A stretch of 64,000 nt of DNA. It comes from Rhodoluna limnophila. Lineage in GTDB: Bacteria; Actinomycetota; Actinomycetes; Actinomycetales; Microbacteriaceae. The stretch is taken from positions 185,368 to 249,367 of the forward strand of contig CAMCXL010000001.1 in the NCBI GenBank assembly GCA_945883505.1, written 5' to 3'. Each line of letters opens with the position of its first letter. Within the stretch, counting starts at the first letter, position 1. A program made the translations under genes and the position numbers. The notes under the pieces were generated by a model that was not told the DNA's origin, made no database searches, and saw only the letters and a list, made by a program, of their open reading frames with translations. Shown in pieces: positions 37,388-48,048 of the stretch.

Positions 37388-38101
37388 CCTCGGCCCAAGT
37401 TCAACAAACCCTCCGCCTTGCTGGGCGTCGGTTCTAAACTGTAGAGATATAGACCTTCCGTCTTCACACCCAAAGGTGCCACTAATCAACTGGGTAGACC
37501 CCAGTGTCTGCTCGACGGTTAGATTAATCACTCCCATCTCGGTCTGGATTACCAGCTGGTTAGCTTTTGTTTGCTCTCTACTAAAGATCTGGTCCTTGAG
37601 CCAGCTGGCGAACTCTTTATCGCTGAGCTCAAGTGCACAGGTCAAGGGCAAAACTTCCTCGATTGATTCTTGTTCAGATTCACCTAAACCGAAGCCAATA
37701 GTTAGCACAAACGCCAGAAGTGCTGCCGGGGCAATAAGGACTCGGGCGTCGAATCGTTTTCGTATCTGGCTTACTAAAAACCCTTCGCCTTTGACAAAGA
37801 CTTCGTCGCGCGAGCTTTGTTTCGACACCAACCATAAAACCTCAAGGACAGACCTAAGTTGGCTGGAGTCATCGGCAACAAAGTAGGGCCTGCCGAGACT
37901 TACGATTGAGAACCTTAGGTCGTGAGTTTCTAAGACGTGGCCGATACTCACCCAGCTGGGACCAATCACCGCTCCGCTGAAAACAAGAACACTGTTGCCT
38001 CCCCCGCTCAGAGCCTCGTAGGCATCTAAACCGGAAATTTTCAGCGCGCCCTGAACTGCTATCCCGCGGGCGGCGAGGGTTCGAAGCTGTACTTGTCGCA
38101 T
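37376..38101 (-). CDS. Unknown single-pass membrane protein
   Basis: I do not recognise this 241-residue protein. It has an N-terminal half of about 118 residues without clear motif, one membrane segment at about residues 119-139 ([19 protein letters not shown]), preceded by a positively charged RKRFD, and a C-terminal domain of about 100 residues. The basic N-side predicts a cytoplasmic N-terminus and an outside C-terminus, in which two cysteines (LTCALEL, FGCEDGR) could form a disulfide. The ATG at 38101 is chosen over a TTG nine bases upstream. It is divergent from lipB, and its last 12 bases overlap the end of sucB. In mycobacteria this interval holds an epimerase gene instead. Confidence 0.7.
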   Translation of the reverse strand: MRQVQLRTLAARGIAVQGALKISGLDAYEALSGGGNSVLVFSGAVIGPSWVSIGHVLETHDLRFSIVSLGRPYFVADDSSQLRSVLEVLWLVSKQSSRDEVFVKGEGFLVSQIRKRFDARVLIAPAALLAFVLTIGFGLGESEQESIEEVLPLTCALELSDKEFASWLKDQIFSREQTKANQLVIQTEMGVINLTVEQTLGSTQLISGTFGCEDGRSISLQFRTDAQQGGGFVELGPRLDP

Positions 38102-38165
38102 GTTTTTCAAGCTAATCAGGGCATGTAGTCAGCCGGGGTGGAAAATTGATTCTCTGGATAACTCT

Positions 38166-38171
38166 TAGACT
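38166..38171 (+). promoter_or_regulatory. -10 element of leaderless lipB promoter
   Basis: TAGACT, seven bases before the GTG at 38179. It resolves the start codon, since the longer frame would begin inside the promoter. Confidence 0.6.
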
Positions 38172-38178
38172 TGGAGGC

Positions 38179-38814
38179 GTGCCGGAATTTCTTACCGCAG
38201 GCTTGAGTCCTGATTTTGTCCCCTACTTGGACGCACTTGCCCTTCAGCGCCAAACCCATAAAGAGGTAGTTGCTGGCACTAGGCCAGACACTGTGATATT
38301 GCTTGAGCACGAGAGTACCTACACAGCGGGCAAGAGAACCGAAGATTCCGAAAGACCAACCGATGGCACACAAGTCATCGATGTTGATCGCGGCGGCAAG
38401 ATCACCTGGCACGGCCCAGGCCAATTGGTTGGGTACCCAATCATGAGACTTCCTGATCCCATTGATGTTGTTGGATATGTCAGGTACTTAGAGCAGGTCC
38501 TGATAGATGTCTGCAGCGACTTTGGTCTGGTCACCGAACGCGTGGAAGGTCGATCGGGCGTCTGGGCACCGATTGGCGATACTCACCTAAAGATTGCGGC
38601 GATTGGAATTCGAGTGGCAGAGCACACCACAATGCATGGCTTTGCCCTGAACTGCTCAAATTCTTTAGCTCCCTACGACACCATCGTGGCTTGCGGCATC
38701 AAGGATGCCGGCACCAGCACAATCTCGGCTCTAACTGGCCAACTGGTGACACCAGCAATGGCGGCCGAGCGAGTGAAGCTTCGACTTCGAGACATTGCTA
38801 AAGTTGAAGCATGA
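38179..38814 (+). CDS. lipB: Lipoyl(octanoyl) transferase
   Basis: Moves octanoyl groups from octanoyl-ACP to lipoyl domains, the first step of endogenous lipoate synthesis. 211 residues. Seen: [14 protein letters not shown], the substrate-binding [18 protein letters not shown], the catalytic Lys in [11 protein letters not shown], and the catalytic Cys in [12 protein letters not shown]. The GTG start has no usable ribosome site (GGAGG is only one base before it) but does have the leaderless promoter signature. The TGA stop overlaps lipA by four bases. Confidence 0.94.
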   Translation: MPEFLTAGLSPDFVPYLDALALQRQTHKEVVAGTRPDTVILLEHESTYTAGKRTEDSERPTDGTQVIDVDRGGKITWHGPGQLVGYPIMRLPDPIDVVGYVRYLEQVLIDVCSDFGLVTERVEGRSGVWAPIGDTHLKIAAIGIRVAEHTTMHGFALNCSNSLAPYDTIVACGIKDAGTSTISALTGQLVTPAMAAERVKLRLRDIAKVEA

Positions 38815-39818
38815 CCCAGACCGATCCTGGAACTAAGCCTGCAAAAAAGATGCTTCGCATCGAGGCTAGAAACTCGGCTGTTCCAATCGAGCGCAAGCCA
38901 GAGTGGATCAAGACAGTTGCCAAAATGGGTCCCGAGTACCAAGCCATGCACAAGCTTGTTAAGTCAGAGAATTTACATACCGTTTGCCAGGAGGCAGGCT
39001 GCCCAAACATCTACGAGTGCTGGGAAGACCGCGAAGCCACCTTCTTGATCGGTGGCTCGCAGTGCACCAGAAGGTGCGATTTCTGCCAGATCGATACCGG
39101 TAAGCCAGTTGCTTTCGATCCCGATGAGCCCCGTAGAGTCGCCGTATCGGTTAGGCAAATGGAGCTTCGCTACGCGACCGTCACAGGCGTTGCACGCGAT
39201 GACTTGCCAGACGAAGGAGCCTGGCTCTACGCCGAAACTATAAAGCAGATCCATAGAAAATCCCCCGGCACCGGAGTTGAAATCCTGGTACCCGATTTCT
39301 CGGGAAAGCCTGAGCTACTCAAGAAGGTATTTGACGCATTGCCCGAGGTCTTCGCTCATAACGTTGAGACCGTTCCAAGGATATTCAAAGAAATCCGCCC
39401 GGCCTTTAGCTACGAACGCTCGCTTGATGTTTTGACCCAAGCCAGAAACGCTGGCATGGTCACCAAGTCCAACTTAATTCTTGGTATGGGTGAAACTCGT
39501 GAAGAAATTTCTCAAGCCATGATTGATTTGTTTAATGCAGGAACTGACATCTTGACTATCACTCAGTATTTAAGGCCCACACCAAAGCACCACCCGGTAA
39601 ATCGCTGGGTAAAGCCTCAGGAGTTTGTCGAGCTTCGTGAAGAAGCTGAAGCGCTTGGATACCTTGGAGTGTTGAGTGGACCGCTGGTTCGATCCTCCTA
39701 CCGAGCCGGAAGACTCTGGGCACAATCAATGAACAAAAAGGGACTTCCGGTTCCGGCAAACCTACAACACCTAGCCGACGCTGCCGCCAAGGATGGCTTC
39801 GCTCAGGCTGTTGCATAA
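38811..39818 (+). CDS. lipA: Lipoyl synthase
   Basis: Radical-SAM enzyme that inserts two sulfur atoms into the protein-bound octanoyl group to form lipoate. 335 residues. The radical-SAM cluster is CTRRCDFC (CxxxCxxC), and the auxiliary cluster ligands appear in [13 protein letters not shown]. The final conserved serine of RSSY is also present near residue 298 and can ligate the auxiliary cluster. Its ATG overlaps the lipB stop (ATGA). With lipB and the lpd-sucB operon nearby it forms a lipoate-E2-E3 neighbourhood. Confidence 0.97.
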   Translation: MTQTDPGTKPAKKMLRIEARNSAVPIERKPEWIKTVAKMGPEYQAMHKLVKSENLHTVCQEAGCPNIYECWEDREATFLIGGSQCTRRCDFCQIDTGKPVAFDPDEPRRVAVSVRQMELRYATVTGVARDDLPDEGAWLYAETIKQIHRKSPGTGVEILVPDFSGKPELLKKVFDALPEVFAHNVETVPRIFKEIRPAFSYERSLDVLTQARNAGMVTKSNLILGMGETREEISQAMIDLFNAGTDILTITQYLRPTPKHHPVNRWVKPQEFVELREEAEALGYLGVLSGPLVRSSYRAGRLWAQSMNKKGLPVPANLQHLADAAAKDGFAQAVA

Positions 39819-39836
39819 AGCGAAGCAGGGAAAATC

Positions 39837-40538
39837 ATGGCAGAGAAAAAACCAAAGGTTCAAAAAGAGCCCGGAAAAATCAGACAGCTCTGGCAGGTCT
39901 ACAAACTAACCGCCAAAGCAGACAAAAACTTTGTTCTTGCCGGTGTGCTGGCATTTATTGCCCCGCTGGCGATTGGTACCCTGGCAATCGTTTTGTTCTT
40001 TACAGATTCCTTGCTGACAGTCTTTCTTTGGTCAATCACAACTGTTCTTTTTGCACTCTTGCTTTCGCTAAGCGTTTTGTCTCGACGAGCTGAAAGAGCA
40101 GCTTTCATGCGAATTGCCGGCCAGCCTGGGGCGGTTGCAGCTGTGATTAATTCGACGCTCAAGCGCGGTTATTCAACCAGTGAAATGCCGGTTGCGGTGG
40201 ACCCAAAGTCTAAGGACGCTGTTTATCGAACCGTTGGTAAAGCTGGGGTTGTGCTAATTGCTGAGGGAAGCTCCTCAAGAGTTAAACAGCTCATCGAGGA
40301 CGAAAAGCGCAAGGTTTCAAGGGCGATCCCAGGGATCACAATCCCCGTGGTCTGGGTGAATCAGGATCCGGCCTCAACCCAGCTCTACGCCCTAACCAAG
40401 ACCATCTACAAGCTCAAAAGGACGCTGACCAGGGCTGAAATATCGGTTGTCAATAAGCGCCTAGCTGGCCTGGGCCTGAATATCCCCATTCCAAAGGGAA
40501 TTGACCCAAACCGGATTCGTCCGGGCCGCCGGATGTAA
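39837..40538 (+). CDS. DUF4191 membrane protein
   Basis: A 233-residue protein of the actinobacterial DUF4191 family, function unknown. A basic N-terminus is followed by two hydrophobic segments (about residues 38-58 and 63-80), then a soluble cytoplasmic domain with RAERAAFMRIAGQPGAVAAVI and the C-terminal VNKRLAGLGLNIPIPKGIDP. AGGGA precedes the ATG by about nine bases. It sits 18 bases after lipA on the same strand, and immediately before the glnA promoter. The position between lipA and glnA is conserved in actinobacteria. Confidence 0.9.
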   Translation: MAEKKPKVQKEPGKIRQLWQVYKLTAKADKNFVLAGVLAFIAPLAIGTLAIVLFFTDSLLTVFLWSITTVLFALLLSLSVLSRRAERAAFMRIAGQPGAVAAVINSTLKRGYSTSEMPVAVDPKSKDAVYRTVGKAGVVLIAEGSSSRVKQLIEDEKRKVSRAIPGITIPVVWVNQDPASTQLYALTKTIYKLKRTLTRAEISVVNKRLAGLGLNIPIPKGIDPNRIRPGRRM

Positions 40539-40540
40539 GT

Positions 40541-40594
40541 TTTACATTCCCGAAACATTTCGCGAACTTTCTGAAACATCTAGCTAAGTAGACT
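40541..40594 (+). promoter_or_regulatory. GlnR-type operator and promoter of glnA
   Basis: TTTAC-6-GAAAC-6-CGAAC-5-GAAAC (40541-40577) fits the four-element GlnR box pattern gTnAc-n6-GaAAc-n6-GtnAC-n6-GAAAc, with one spacer short by a base. A TAGACT -10 follows at 40589-40594, so a bound activator would sit next to or over the -35 region. The first part shares ACATTCCCGAAACA with the amt operator. A leader of roughly 45 bases with GAAGGGA precedes the glnA ATG. Confidence 0.62.
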
Positions 40595-40646
40595 TTGGGC
40601 TAGTCGGAGTTCTTATACCCGCCACACCAACCGAAGGGAACCACTA

Positions 40647-42071
40647 ATGTTCAAGACTGCCTCAGAAGTCGTGAAATTCATCAAGGAAAACGACGTCAAA
40701 TTCCTAGACGTTCGATTTACCGACCTGCCAGGAGTTCAGCAGCACTTCAACCTCCCCGCTGCAATGATTGACGAGCAGTTCTTCATCGATGGTCAGCTTT
40801 TTGACGGTTCTTCGATTCGCGGTTTCGCTTCCATTCATGAGTCAGACATGCAGCTAATCCCTGATGTCACAACCGCATACCTCGATGCCTTCCGCGTTGA
40901 GAAGACTCTGATTATGGTTTTTGACATCTACAACCCAAGAAACGGCGAAATCTACGCCCGTGATCCACGTCAGGTTGCCAAGAAGGCTCAGGCTTACCTA
41001 AACACCACCGGTATTGCAGACACCGCATATTTTGCTCCGGAAGCCGAGTTCTTTATTTTCGATGATGTTCGATACGAGACTAAGCAAAATACTTCCTACC
41101 ACTTCATCGACAGCTCTGAGGCTGCTTGGAACTCCGGGAAAGAAGAAGCCGGTGGCAACCTAGCCAACAAGACTCCTTATAAAGGCGGTTACTTCCCGGT
41201 TTCACCAGTTGACCAGCACGTTGACATGAGAGACCAGATTGTTCTCGAGCTCGAAGCTGCCGGCCTTTCAGTTGAAAGAAGCCACCACGAGGTCGGAACA
41301 GCAGGCCAAGGTGAAATCAACTACCGATTTGACACTTTGCTTCACGCTGGTGATGACATCTTGAAGTTTAAGTACATCGTCAAAAACGTTGCTCACTCCT
41401 TCGGTAAGACCGCAACCTTCATGCCAAAGCCACTATTTGGCGACAACGGTTCCGGTATGCACGTGCACCAGTCGCTCTGGAAAGACGGCAAGCCGTTGTT
41501 CTATGACGAGTCTGGCTATGGAGGTCTTAGCGATACCGCGAGATGGTACATCGGTGGAATCTTGAAGCACGCTCCGTCGCTTCTTGCCTTCACAAACCCA
41601 AGCGTTAACTCCTACCACCGTCTGGTCCCAGGCTTCGAAGCTCCAGTGAACCTGGTTTACTCGGCTGGAAACCGATCAGCGGCAATCCGTATCCCGATGA
41701 CCGGAACTAACCCGAAGGCCAAGCGAATTGAGTTCCGCGCCCCTGACGCATCTTCAAACCCATACCTAGCATTCTCGGCAATGTTGATGGCCGGCCTTGA
41801 TGGAATTAAGAACCGCATCGAGCCACACGAGCCAGTAGACAAGGACTTGTACGAGTTGCCACCGGAGGAAGCGAAGCTGATTCCTCAGGTGCCAGGAACT
41901 CTAGAAGAAGTACTTCAGGCTCTCGAGAAAGACCACGACTACCTGCTTGCAGGAGATGTATTCACCAAGGACCTAATCGAAACCTGGATCGACTACAAGC
42001 GTGAGAAGGAAATTGCGCCACTTGCAATGAGACCTCACCCTTACGAGTTCGAGCTTTACTACGGCGTCTAG
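40647..42071 (+). CDS. glnA: Glutamine synthetase type I
   Basis: Makes glutamine from glutamate, ammonia and ATP; the main ammonium-assimilating enzyme. 474 residues, standard for the dodecameric beta-type enzyme. Seen: [59 protein letters not shown] and the adenylylation site tyrosine in DLYELPPEE near residue 400. The presence of this tyrosine together with glnE immediately downstream on the other strand indicates control by adenylylation. The stop codon overlaps that of glnE by four bases. Confidence 0.98.
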   Translation: MFKTASEVVKFIKENDVKFLDVRFTDLPGVQQHFNLPAAMIDEQFFIDGQLFDGSSIRGFASIHESDMQLIPDVTTAYLDAFRVEKTLIMVFDIYNPRNGEIYARDPRQVAKKAQAYLNTTGIADTAYFAPEAEFFIFDDVRYETKQNTSYHFIDSSEAAWNSGKEEAGGNLANKTPYKGGYFPVSPVDQHVDMRDQIVLELEAAGLSVERSHHEVGTAGQGEINYRFDTLLHAGDDILKFKYIVKNVAHSFGKTATFMPKPLFGDNGSGMHVHQSLWKDGKPLFYDESGYGGLSDTARWYIGGILKHAPSLLAFTNPSVNSYHRLVPGFEAPVNLVYSAGNRSAAIRIPMTGTNPKAKRIEFRAPDASSNPYLAFSAMLMAGLDGIKNRIEPHEPVDKDLYELPPEEAKLIPQVPGTLEEVLQALEKDHDYLLAGDVFTKDLIETWIDYKREKEIAPLAMRPHPYEFELYYGV

Positions 42072-45016
42072 TCGAAAAAGAGCCTCTCAAACACCGTGCG
42101 TCCGCGCCTGGTGGCAGCTAGATAGTCTTGCTCAAGACTGCTAGCTCCACCGCGCGGATAGCCAAGTAGTCGAGCGATACCTTCGAGCTGGTGCCTATCC
42201 AGCGGAAGCACATCGGTTCGCTTGTTCAAGTACAGAACCGCTGCCGATCGAATCTTCGATGCAATAACCCAAGCCTCAAGTAGCACTCTGGCGTCCGAAT
42301 TTGTCATTAGGCCAACAGCTTCCATTTGCTCGAGGGCAAAAAGAGTATGAGGAGTTTGAATCTCTGGATGCTTGCTGGCGTATTTCAGCTGCAAAAGTTG
42401 CACCAACCACTCAACATCGCTGATTGACCCGCGACCTAGCTTGAGGTGTCGCTTGGGATCAGCGCCCTGGGGTAGGCGCTCAACTTCCACGCGTGCCTTG
42501 ATTCTTCGAATCTCCACAATCGCAGTTGGCTCGATGGTTGCCGGGTAGCGGTACTGATTTATGAGCTCGATAAACCCATCCCTGATTCCAGGCTCCCCCG
42601 AAATAAGTCTTGCTCTTAGAAGAGCCTGGGACTCCCATGTTCCAGCCCACCTCTTGTAGTAGGCAGCGTAGGAATCAATAGATCGGACAATCGGACCGTT
42701 TTTTCCCTCAGGTCGAAGATCTAGATCTAACTCAAATTCAAGGGCCTGGTCGGCGCTCAGAGCCCTGATCTCAGACACTAGCTGCTCGGCTTCGCTCTGG
42801 GCTTTGTTGACATCCTCGGTGAGCGGTCGGTAAACAAACATCACATCTGCATCAGATCCAAAACCAAGCTCGGCGCCGCCAAAGCGCCCCATGGAAACAA
42901 TCGCCAGTTCGTGAGAAAGCGGCCCTTTGTTTTCAATCATGAACTTGGTGGCAATTTCCTGGATTGCCACCAGATAGCTCTCGGTTAGATCAGACAAACC
43001 CTTCGAGGTCTGCTCTAAATCTAGAATTCCAAGCACAGAGCCCATCGCGACTCTAAGGGTCTCTTTTCTTCGAATGGCACGAAGGCTTGTTGCAGCAAGT
43101 TCAGCTTCTTCGTGCCTTGCGATGATGGCTTGGAACTGAGCGCTCAACGACTCGAGAGAATCCGGCTGCAGCTCATCCTCACGATCGAACCAGGCCGCCG
43201 CCTCAGGAATCTTTTCAAACAGATTTGTTGCAAGCCGACTGGTAGAAAATACTTGCGTCATACGCTTGGCAGCTCCCGAAGAGTCTCGAAGCATGCGAAG
43301 GTACCAGTGAGAATCCCCCAGGTCCTCACTCAGTCTTCTAAACGCTAGTAGCGCCGCGTCCGGGTCGGTTCCCTCTGCAAACCACTGCAGCAAGACAGGA
43401 AGAAGCTGCCTTTGGATAGCGGCTCTTCTTGACAGACCTGAAGTTAGAGCACTGATGTGACCGAGTGCACTCTTGGTGTCTTCAAAGCCGATTGCCGCAA
43501 GTCGCTCCTGAGCCTGGGAGCTGGATAACTCCAGATCTTCTTGGCTCAGGCCCGACACAGCACTTAGCAGCGGGCGATAAAAAAGCTGCTGGTGGAGATC
43601 TCGAACCTCAAGCTTGATTTTCTCCCAGCGCTCAATAAGGGAGCTAGCGCTCATTTCGAGCGATACCGCACGAGCGATGGAGCGACGCGCGCTCTCATCG
43701 GATGGCATCAGGTGAGTTCTACGCATAGCCGAGAGCTGGATTCGGTGCTCAAGTAATCTAAGGAAGCGATAGTGCGAACTGAATCTCTCAGCGTCATCGC
43801 GGCCGATGTAGCCGGCTATTGACAGCGCCTCCAGGGCTCCCAAGGTATCTCGGACTCTGATGGATTCATCAACTCTGCCGTGCACCAACTGAAGCAGCTG
43901 CACGGTGAATTCAATGTCTCGAAGGCCACCTGGACCTAATTTGATTTGGGCATCCACCTCGCTGGCTGGGATATTGTCGGTGACGCGCTGTCGCATCTTC
44001 TGTACCGAATCAACAAAGTTTTCCCGAACCGTACTCTCCCAAACCTTGGGCCAAATCCGATCGATGTACTGTTTGCCAAGGTCTTGATCGCCCGCGATGG
44101 GGCGAGCTTTCAAAAGGGCTTGGAACTCCCAGCTCTCAGCCCAACGCTCGTAGTAGCTCTGATGTGAATCCAGCGACCTAACCAACGCACCGGATTTCCC
44201 CTCCGGGCGAAGGTTGGCATCAACTTGCCATAGAGCAGGTTCGGTGTCTACCTCGTCCATGATTCGCATCATGCGCGTGACCAACTTGGTGGCAATTTCC
44301 AATGCCCGAGAGCTTTCGAGTCCACCACTTGGTTCTGCAACGTAAATCACGTCAACATCGGAAATGTAATTGAGCTCCCGTGCCCCACACTTACCCATAC
44401 CGATGACCGAGATCTTGGTCTGAGCAATTTCACTTTCTGGAAAAGAAATGGGGCTAGATGATCTTCCAAGCTCTTTTCTTGCAAGCATGAGCCCAGCGTC
44501 GATTGTTGCTCCGGCAAGGTCTGCAAGGCTTGCTGCAACCTCCTTTACTCCCAGAGCTGCATCTAGTTGCTCCAGATCAAAAGTGGCTATCAAAAGCAAT
44601 TGGCTTCGGTACGCGGTTCTAATGCCTTGGACGCTATCTGCGCTGTTAGCCAGAACTGCCGAGTGCTCGGCCAGTGTTGGAAGCTTTGTTTTCTTGGTTA
44701 GTAGTTCAAGTTTTTCGATGTGTCGGTCAAGAAATTCAAAAAGTGCAGTTGATGCGCCAAGCACCAAACAAAGTCTTTCTAGCGAATCGGCATTGGAACT
44801 AAAGCTCTTGAGCTTGGCGGTATGCGACCTAGCAAGTCTTAGTAGAAGCTCAAGAGATTGGTCTGGGTTTTGAGCCTTGGCAACAAATGCCAAGGATGGT
44901 CTTACCCGGTCCCCGAGCAGCTCGACTAGCTCCTCGAGGTTTGAAAGAGCAGGCTCAAGGTTTATGAACCCATATCCTGCTAGCTCAGAAAGGCCTGTGG
45001 TGCGCTCAAGAGCCAT
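42068..45016 (-). CDS. glnE: Glutamine synthetase adenylyltransferase/deadenylase
   Basis: A two-headed enzyme that adds or removes AMP on the regulatory tyrosine of GlnA. 982 residues. Two nucleotidyltransferase domains are seen, each with a DxD metal site: [14 protein letters not shown] in the first half and [14 protein letters not shown] in the second, each followed by an LRPEGK(S/N)G motif and a helical bundle. In other bacteria the N-terminal domain removes AMP and the C-terminal one adds it. It is downstream of glnA2 with a 6-base gap and converges on glnA, the arrangement known from mycobacteria (Rv2220-Rv2222c). Confidence 0.97.
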   Translation of the reverse strand: MALERTTGLSELAGYGFINLEPALSNLEELVELLGDRVRPSLAFVAKAQNPDQSLELLLRLARSHTAKLKSFSSNADSLERLCLVLGASTALFEFLDRHIEKLELLTKKTKLPTLAEHSAVLANSADSVQGIRTAYRSQLLLIATFDLEQLDAALGVKEVAASLADLAGATIDAGLMLARKELGRSSSPISFPESEIAQTKISVIGMGKCGARELNYISDVDVIYVAEPSGGLESSRALEIATKLVTRMMRIMDEVDTEPALWQVDANLRPEGKSGALVRSLDSHQSYYERWAESWEFQALLKARPIAGDQDLGKQYIDRIWPKVWESTVRENFVDSVQKMRQRVTDNIPASEVDAQIKLGPGGLRDIEFTVQLLQLVHGRVDESIRVRDTLGALEALSIAGYIGRDDAERFSSHYRFLRLLEHRIQLSAMRRTHLMPSDESARRSIARAVSLEMSASSLIERWEKIKLEVRDLHQQLFYRPLLSAVSGLSQEDLELSSSQAQERLAAIGFEDTKSALGHISALTSGLSRRAAIQRQLLPVLLQWFAEGTDPDAALLAFRRLSEDLGDSHWYLRMLRDSSGAAKRMTQVFSTSRLATNLFEKIPEAAAWFDREDELQPDSLESLSAQFQAIIARHEEAELAATSLRAIRRKETLRVAMGSVLGILDLEQTSKGLSDLTESYLVAIQEIATKFMIENKGPLSHELAIVSMGRFGGAELGFGSDADVMFVYRPLTEDVNKAQSEAEQLVSEIRALSADQALEFELDLDLRPEGKNGPIVRSIDSYAAYYKRWAGTWESQALLRARLISGEPGIRDGFIELINQYRYPATIEPTAIVEIRRIKARVEVERLPQGADPKRHLKLGRGSISDVEWLVQLLQLKYASKHPEIQTPHTLFALEQMEAVGLMTNSDARVLLEAWVIASKIRSAAVLYLNKRTDVLPLDRHQLEGIARLLGYPRGGASSLEQDYLAATRRGRTVFERLFFD

Positions 45017-45022
45017 GAATAA

Positions 45023-46360
45023 CTAGAGCGTCTCGAAGTTCTGCTTGAGCTCGAAAGGAGTCACCTGGGACCGGTACGCCGACCACTCGGCTTGCTTGTT
45101 TGCAAGCACGTAGCTAAACACTTGCTCACCTAGGGTCTCGGCTGCTAGCTCTGACTCTTCGAGCTTTCTAATGGCGTGATCCAGTGACTGCGGCAGCGGC
45201 TGAATTCCCATCGCACGACGTTCTGAATCGGTTAGGTCCCAGACGTTATCCTCGGTTTCTGCTGGGAGCTCGTACTCGTTCTCGATGCCCTTGAGACCTG
45301 CGTTCAATAAGAGTGCATAAGCCAAGTAAGGGTTAGCTGCCGAATCAATTGCACGGTACTCAATCCTCGAAGACTGTCCCTTGTCTGGTTTGTATAGCGG
45401 AACGCGAATTAGAGCCGAGCGGTTGTTGTGACCCCAGCAAACAAAGCTCGGAGCTTCACCGCCGCCCCAGAGACGCTTATAGGAGTTCACATACTGGTTG
45501 GTCACCGCCGTGATTTCTGGAGCGTGACGAAGTAGTCCGGCGATGAATTGTCTTCCCACCTTAGACAGGTGGTACTGTCCAGAGGCGTCGTAGAACGCGT
45601 TGGTGTCGCCTTCAAATAGTGACATGTGGGTGTGCATGCCAGAACCGGGGTGATCGGTGAATGGCTTTGGCATAAAGGTCGCGTAGACCCCCTGCTCAAT
45701 GGCAACCTCCTTGATCACGGTTCTAAAAGTCATGATGTTATCGGCCATGGTTAGTGCGTCGGCGTAGCGCAGGTCAATCTCGTTTTGACCAGGGCCACCC
45801 TCGTGGTGGCTGAACTCAACCGAGATACCCAGCTGCTCGAGCATCGAGACTGCACGACGTCTAAAGTCGTGAGCGGTTCCACCTGGCACGTTATCGAAGT
45901 AACCCGCCTTATCAACCGGGATTGGTCCCTCAGGGCCAATCTCCGATGACTTCAGAAGATAGAACTCAATCTCTGGATGGATGTAGAAAGAAAACCCAAG
46001 TTCACTTGCCTTGGCAAGTGCCCTCCTTAGAACATTTCTTGGATCGGCAGCCGCCGGCTGTCCATCCGGAGTCATGATGTCGCAGAACATCCTGGCGGTT
46101 GGGTTTATCTCCCCGCGCCAAGGAAGAATCTGAAAAGTTGAAGGATCTGGTTGAGCCAGCATGTCGGCTTCGTAGCTTCTTGAGAGGCCCTCGATGGCAG
46201 AGCCATCAAAGCCCAAACCTTCGGCAAAGGCGCCCTCAACCTCAGCGGGTGCAATAGCAACCGACTTCAAAGTTCCAGCCACGTCCGTAAACCAAAGTCG
46301 CACGAACTTAACGCCGCGCTCCTCGATGGTACGGAGCACAAAATCGCGCTGCTTATCCAT
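45023..46360 (-). CDS. glnA2: Glutamine synthetase-family protein GlnA2
   Basis: 445 residues of the shorter, alpha-type group typical of actinobacterial GlnA2. Seen: FDGSAIEGLSRSYEADM, HPEIEFYLL, SGMHTHMSLF, WGGGEAPSFVCWGHNNRSALIRVP. The region matching the GlnA adenylylation site reads NVWDLTDSERR, so the modified tyrosine is replaced and GlnE should not act on it. In mycobacteria GlnA2 is dispensable, and some Streptomyces homologues act on polyamines instead; the role here is open. It starts divergent from nadE and is followed by glnE. Confidence 0.95.
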   Translation of the reverse strand: MDKQRDFVLRTIEERGVKFVRLWFTDVAGTLKSVAIAPAEVEGAFAEGLGFDGSAIEGLSRSYEADMLAQPDPSTFQILPWRGEINPTARMFCDIMTPDGQPAAADPRNVLRRALAKASELGFSFYIHPEIEFYLLKSSEIGPEGPIPVDKAGYFDNVPGGTAHDFRRRAVSMLEQLGISVEFSHHEGGPGQNEIDLRYADALTMADNIMTFRTVIKEVAIEQGVYATFMPKPFTDHPGSGMHTHMSLFEGDTNAFYDASGQYHLSKVGRQFIAGLLRHAPEITAVTNQYVNSYKRLWGGGEAPSFVCWGHNNRSALIRVPLYKPDKGQSSRIEYRAIDSAANPYLAYALLLNAGLKGIENEYELPAETEDNVWDLTDSERRAMGIQPLPQSLDHAIRKLEESELAAETLGEQVFSYVLANKQAEWSAYRSQVTPFELKQNFETL

Positions 46361-46385
46361 GAAAAACCTCTTCCTTGCCTGCTAC

Positions 46386-46391
46386 TAGGCT
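46386..46391 (+). promoter_or_regulatory. -10 element of leaderless nadE promoter
   Basis: TAGGCT, seven bases before the ATG at 46399. It favours this ATG over the upstream in-frame start. Confidence 0.6.
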
Positions 46392-46398
46392 AATACTT

Positions 46399-48042
46399 AT
46401 GCCCGCCGTTCGCGTAGCCATGGCCCAGATAAACCCTACAGTTGGGGATCTTGCCGGCAATAGCGCAAAAATAATTGACTTTGCCGTAAGGGCTAAAGCT
46501 GAGGGTGCGAATCTGGTGCTTTTCCCAGAGCTTGCTCTGTCCGGCTACCCAATCGAAGATCTAGCTCTTAGTAAAGACTTCCTGCGATCCAGCCACGACG
46601 CCCTGGCAAAGCTAGCCCTAGACCTGGCTACGGCTGGCTGCGGTGAAATCACCGTGGTAGTTGGCTATCCAGGATTTGCCAAGAAACCCACCAGCTGGGC
46701 GATTGGTCAAAACAAGGCAGCTGTAATCAGATCCGGGACTTTGCAGAGCGAATACGCCAAGCACCATCTCCCGAACTATTCGGTGTTTGACGAGTACCGT
46801 GTGTTTGTTCCGGGTCAAGACCTTCTTACTTTCGAGATCGAAAACACAAAGTTTGGCGTTGTGATCTGCGAGGACATTTGGCAAAACGGTGGACCGGTAG
46901 CAGACATTGCCAAATCCGGTGTCGATCTAACCCTTGTTCTCAACGGGTCGCCATTTGAAGTGACCAAGACGGACTCAAGACTTGCCCTAGTGCAAGCCCT
47001 AGCCAAAGATCAGTCAACCGCGGTTGCGTATGTGAACTTAGTTGGAGGCCAGGATGACTTGGTTTTTGATGGAAACAGTTTCGCAGTGGATCTGACCGGC
47101 AAAGAAGTTGTGCGAGCTAAGCAGTTTGCTGAGGACCTTGTTTTGTTTGACTTGAAGACAAAGAAGGAGCTAAGTGCAACCTCGGAGAGCGCTTCCCAAT
47201 TGCCTGAAGTAGAACAGGTTTGGAACGCGCTGGTTCTAGGTCTTGGCGATTACGTAAGAAAAAATGGCTTCAAAACCGTTGTGCTGGGTCTGTCCGGCGG
47301 AATCGACTCGGCGGTTTGCGCAAGCCTTGCCGTGGATGCGCTCTCGGCAAAGAACGTCTTCGGTGTTGGTATGCCGAGCAAATATTCTTCAGAGCATTCG
47401 CTTACCGACGCGCGCGAGTTGGCCAAGAACACCGGCTTGAACTACTCGGAAGAGCCGATTGAGAACGTGGTTCAGGCCATGATGACTCAGTTGCCACTTG
47501 ATGGACTAGCCGCCGAGAATTTGCAGGCTAGAGTCCGAGCTCTTATCTTGATGGGGTTATCTAACCAAGACGGTCACCTGGTTCTAACAACCGGAAACAA
47601 GACCGAGCTTGCGGTTGGATACTCGACCATCTATGGCGATTCGGTGGGCGGCTTTGCGCCCATAAAAGATGTTGAAAAAGGTTTGGTTTGGGAATTGGCC
47701 AGATACCGAAACTCTCTCGCCAAATCTTCGGGTCAGACTCCCCCAATTCCTGAGTCCTCAATAACAAAACCACCTTCAGCCGAGCTTCGCCCGGGCCAGC
47801 TGGATCAAGATTCACTTCCCGACTACGAGGTGCTGGATCGGGTGCTCGAGCTACACATCGAACAAAAGCTCTCGGCCTCTGAGATTGTTGCCCAAGGCTT
47901 TGACTCAGGACTGGTTGAGTCAGTTCTAAAGCTAGTTCGAAGCTCTGAGTGGAAAAGGCGCCAGGGCGCAATCGGTCCAAGAATCACTAAGCTCGCTTTT
48001 GGTAGAGAGCGTCGAATGCCAATCACTAACACCTCGAACTAG
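46399..48042 (+). CDS. nadE: Glutamine-dependent NAD+ synthetase
   Basis: Last step of NAD+ synthesis: amidates nicotinic acid adenine dinucleotide using ammonia from glutamine. 547 residues. The N-terminal glutaminase (nitrilase-like) domain has its Glu in LFPELALSGYP, Lys in AKHHLPNY and Cys in VVICEDIWQN. The C-terminal synthetase domain has the ATP-binding LGLSGGIDSAVCASLA and TGNKTELAVGYSTIYGD. Unlike the GatD protein in this window, its glutaminase triad is intact. The ATG at 46399 yields MPAVRVAMAQINPTVGD, the usual start. Confidence 0.96.
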   Translation: MPAVRVAMAQINPTVGDLAGNSAKIIDFAVRAKAEGANLVLFPELALSGYPIEDLALSKDFLRSSHDALAKLALDLATAGCGEITVVVGYPGFAKKPTSWAIGQNKAAVIRSGTLQSEYAKHHLPNYSVFDEYRVFVPGQDLLTFEIENTKFGVVICEDIWQNGGPVADIAKSGVDLTLVLNGSPFEVTKTDSRLALVQALAKDQSTAVAYVNLVGGQDDLVFDGNSFAVDLTGKEVVRAKQFAEDLVLFDLKTKKELSATSESASQLPEVEQVWNALVLGLGDYVRKNGFKTVVLGLSGGIDSAVCASLAVDALSAKNVFGVGMPSKYSSEHSLTDARELAKNTGLNYSEEPIENVVQAMMTQLPLDGLAAENLQARVRALILMGLSNQDGHLVLTTGNKTELAVGYSTIYGDSVGGFAPIKDVEKGLVWELARYRNSLAKSSGQTPPIPESSITKPPSAELRPGQLDQDSLPDYEVLDRVLELHIEQKLSASEIVAQGFDSGLVESVLKLVRSSEWKRRQGAIGPRITKLAFGRERRMPITNTSN

Positions 48043-48048
48043 GAGATC

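Noticed and set aside
45023..46360. GlnA2 lacking the adenylylation tyrosine
   Set aside because: Expected for this subgroup of glutamine synthetase-like proteins; not a sign of damage.
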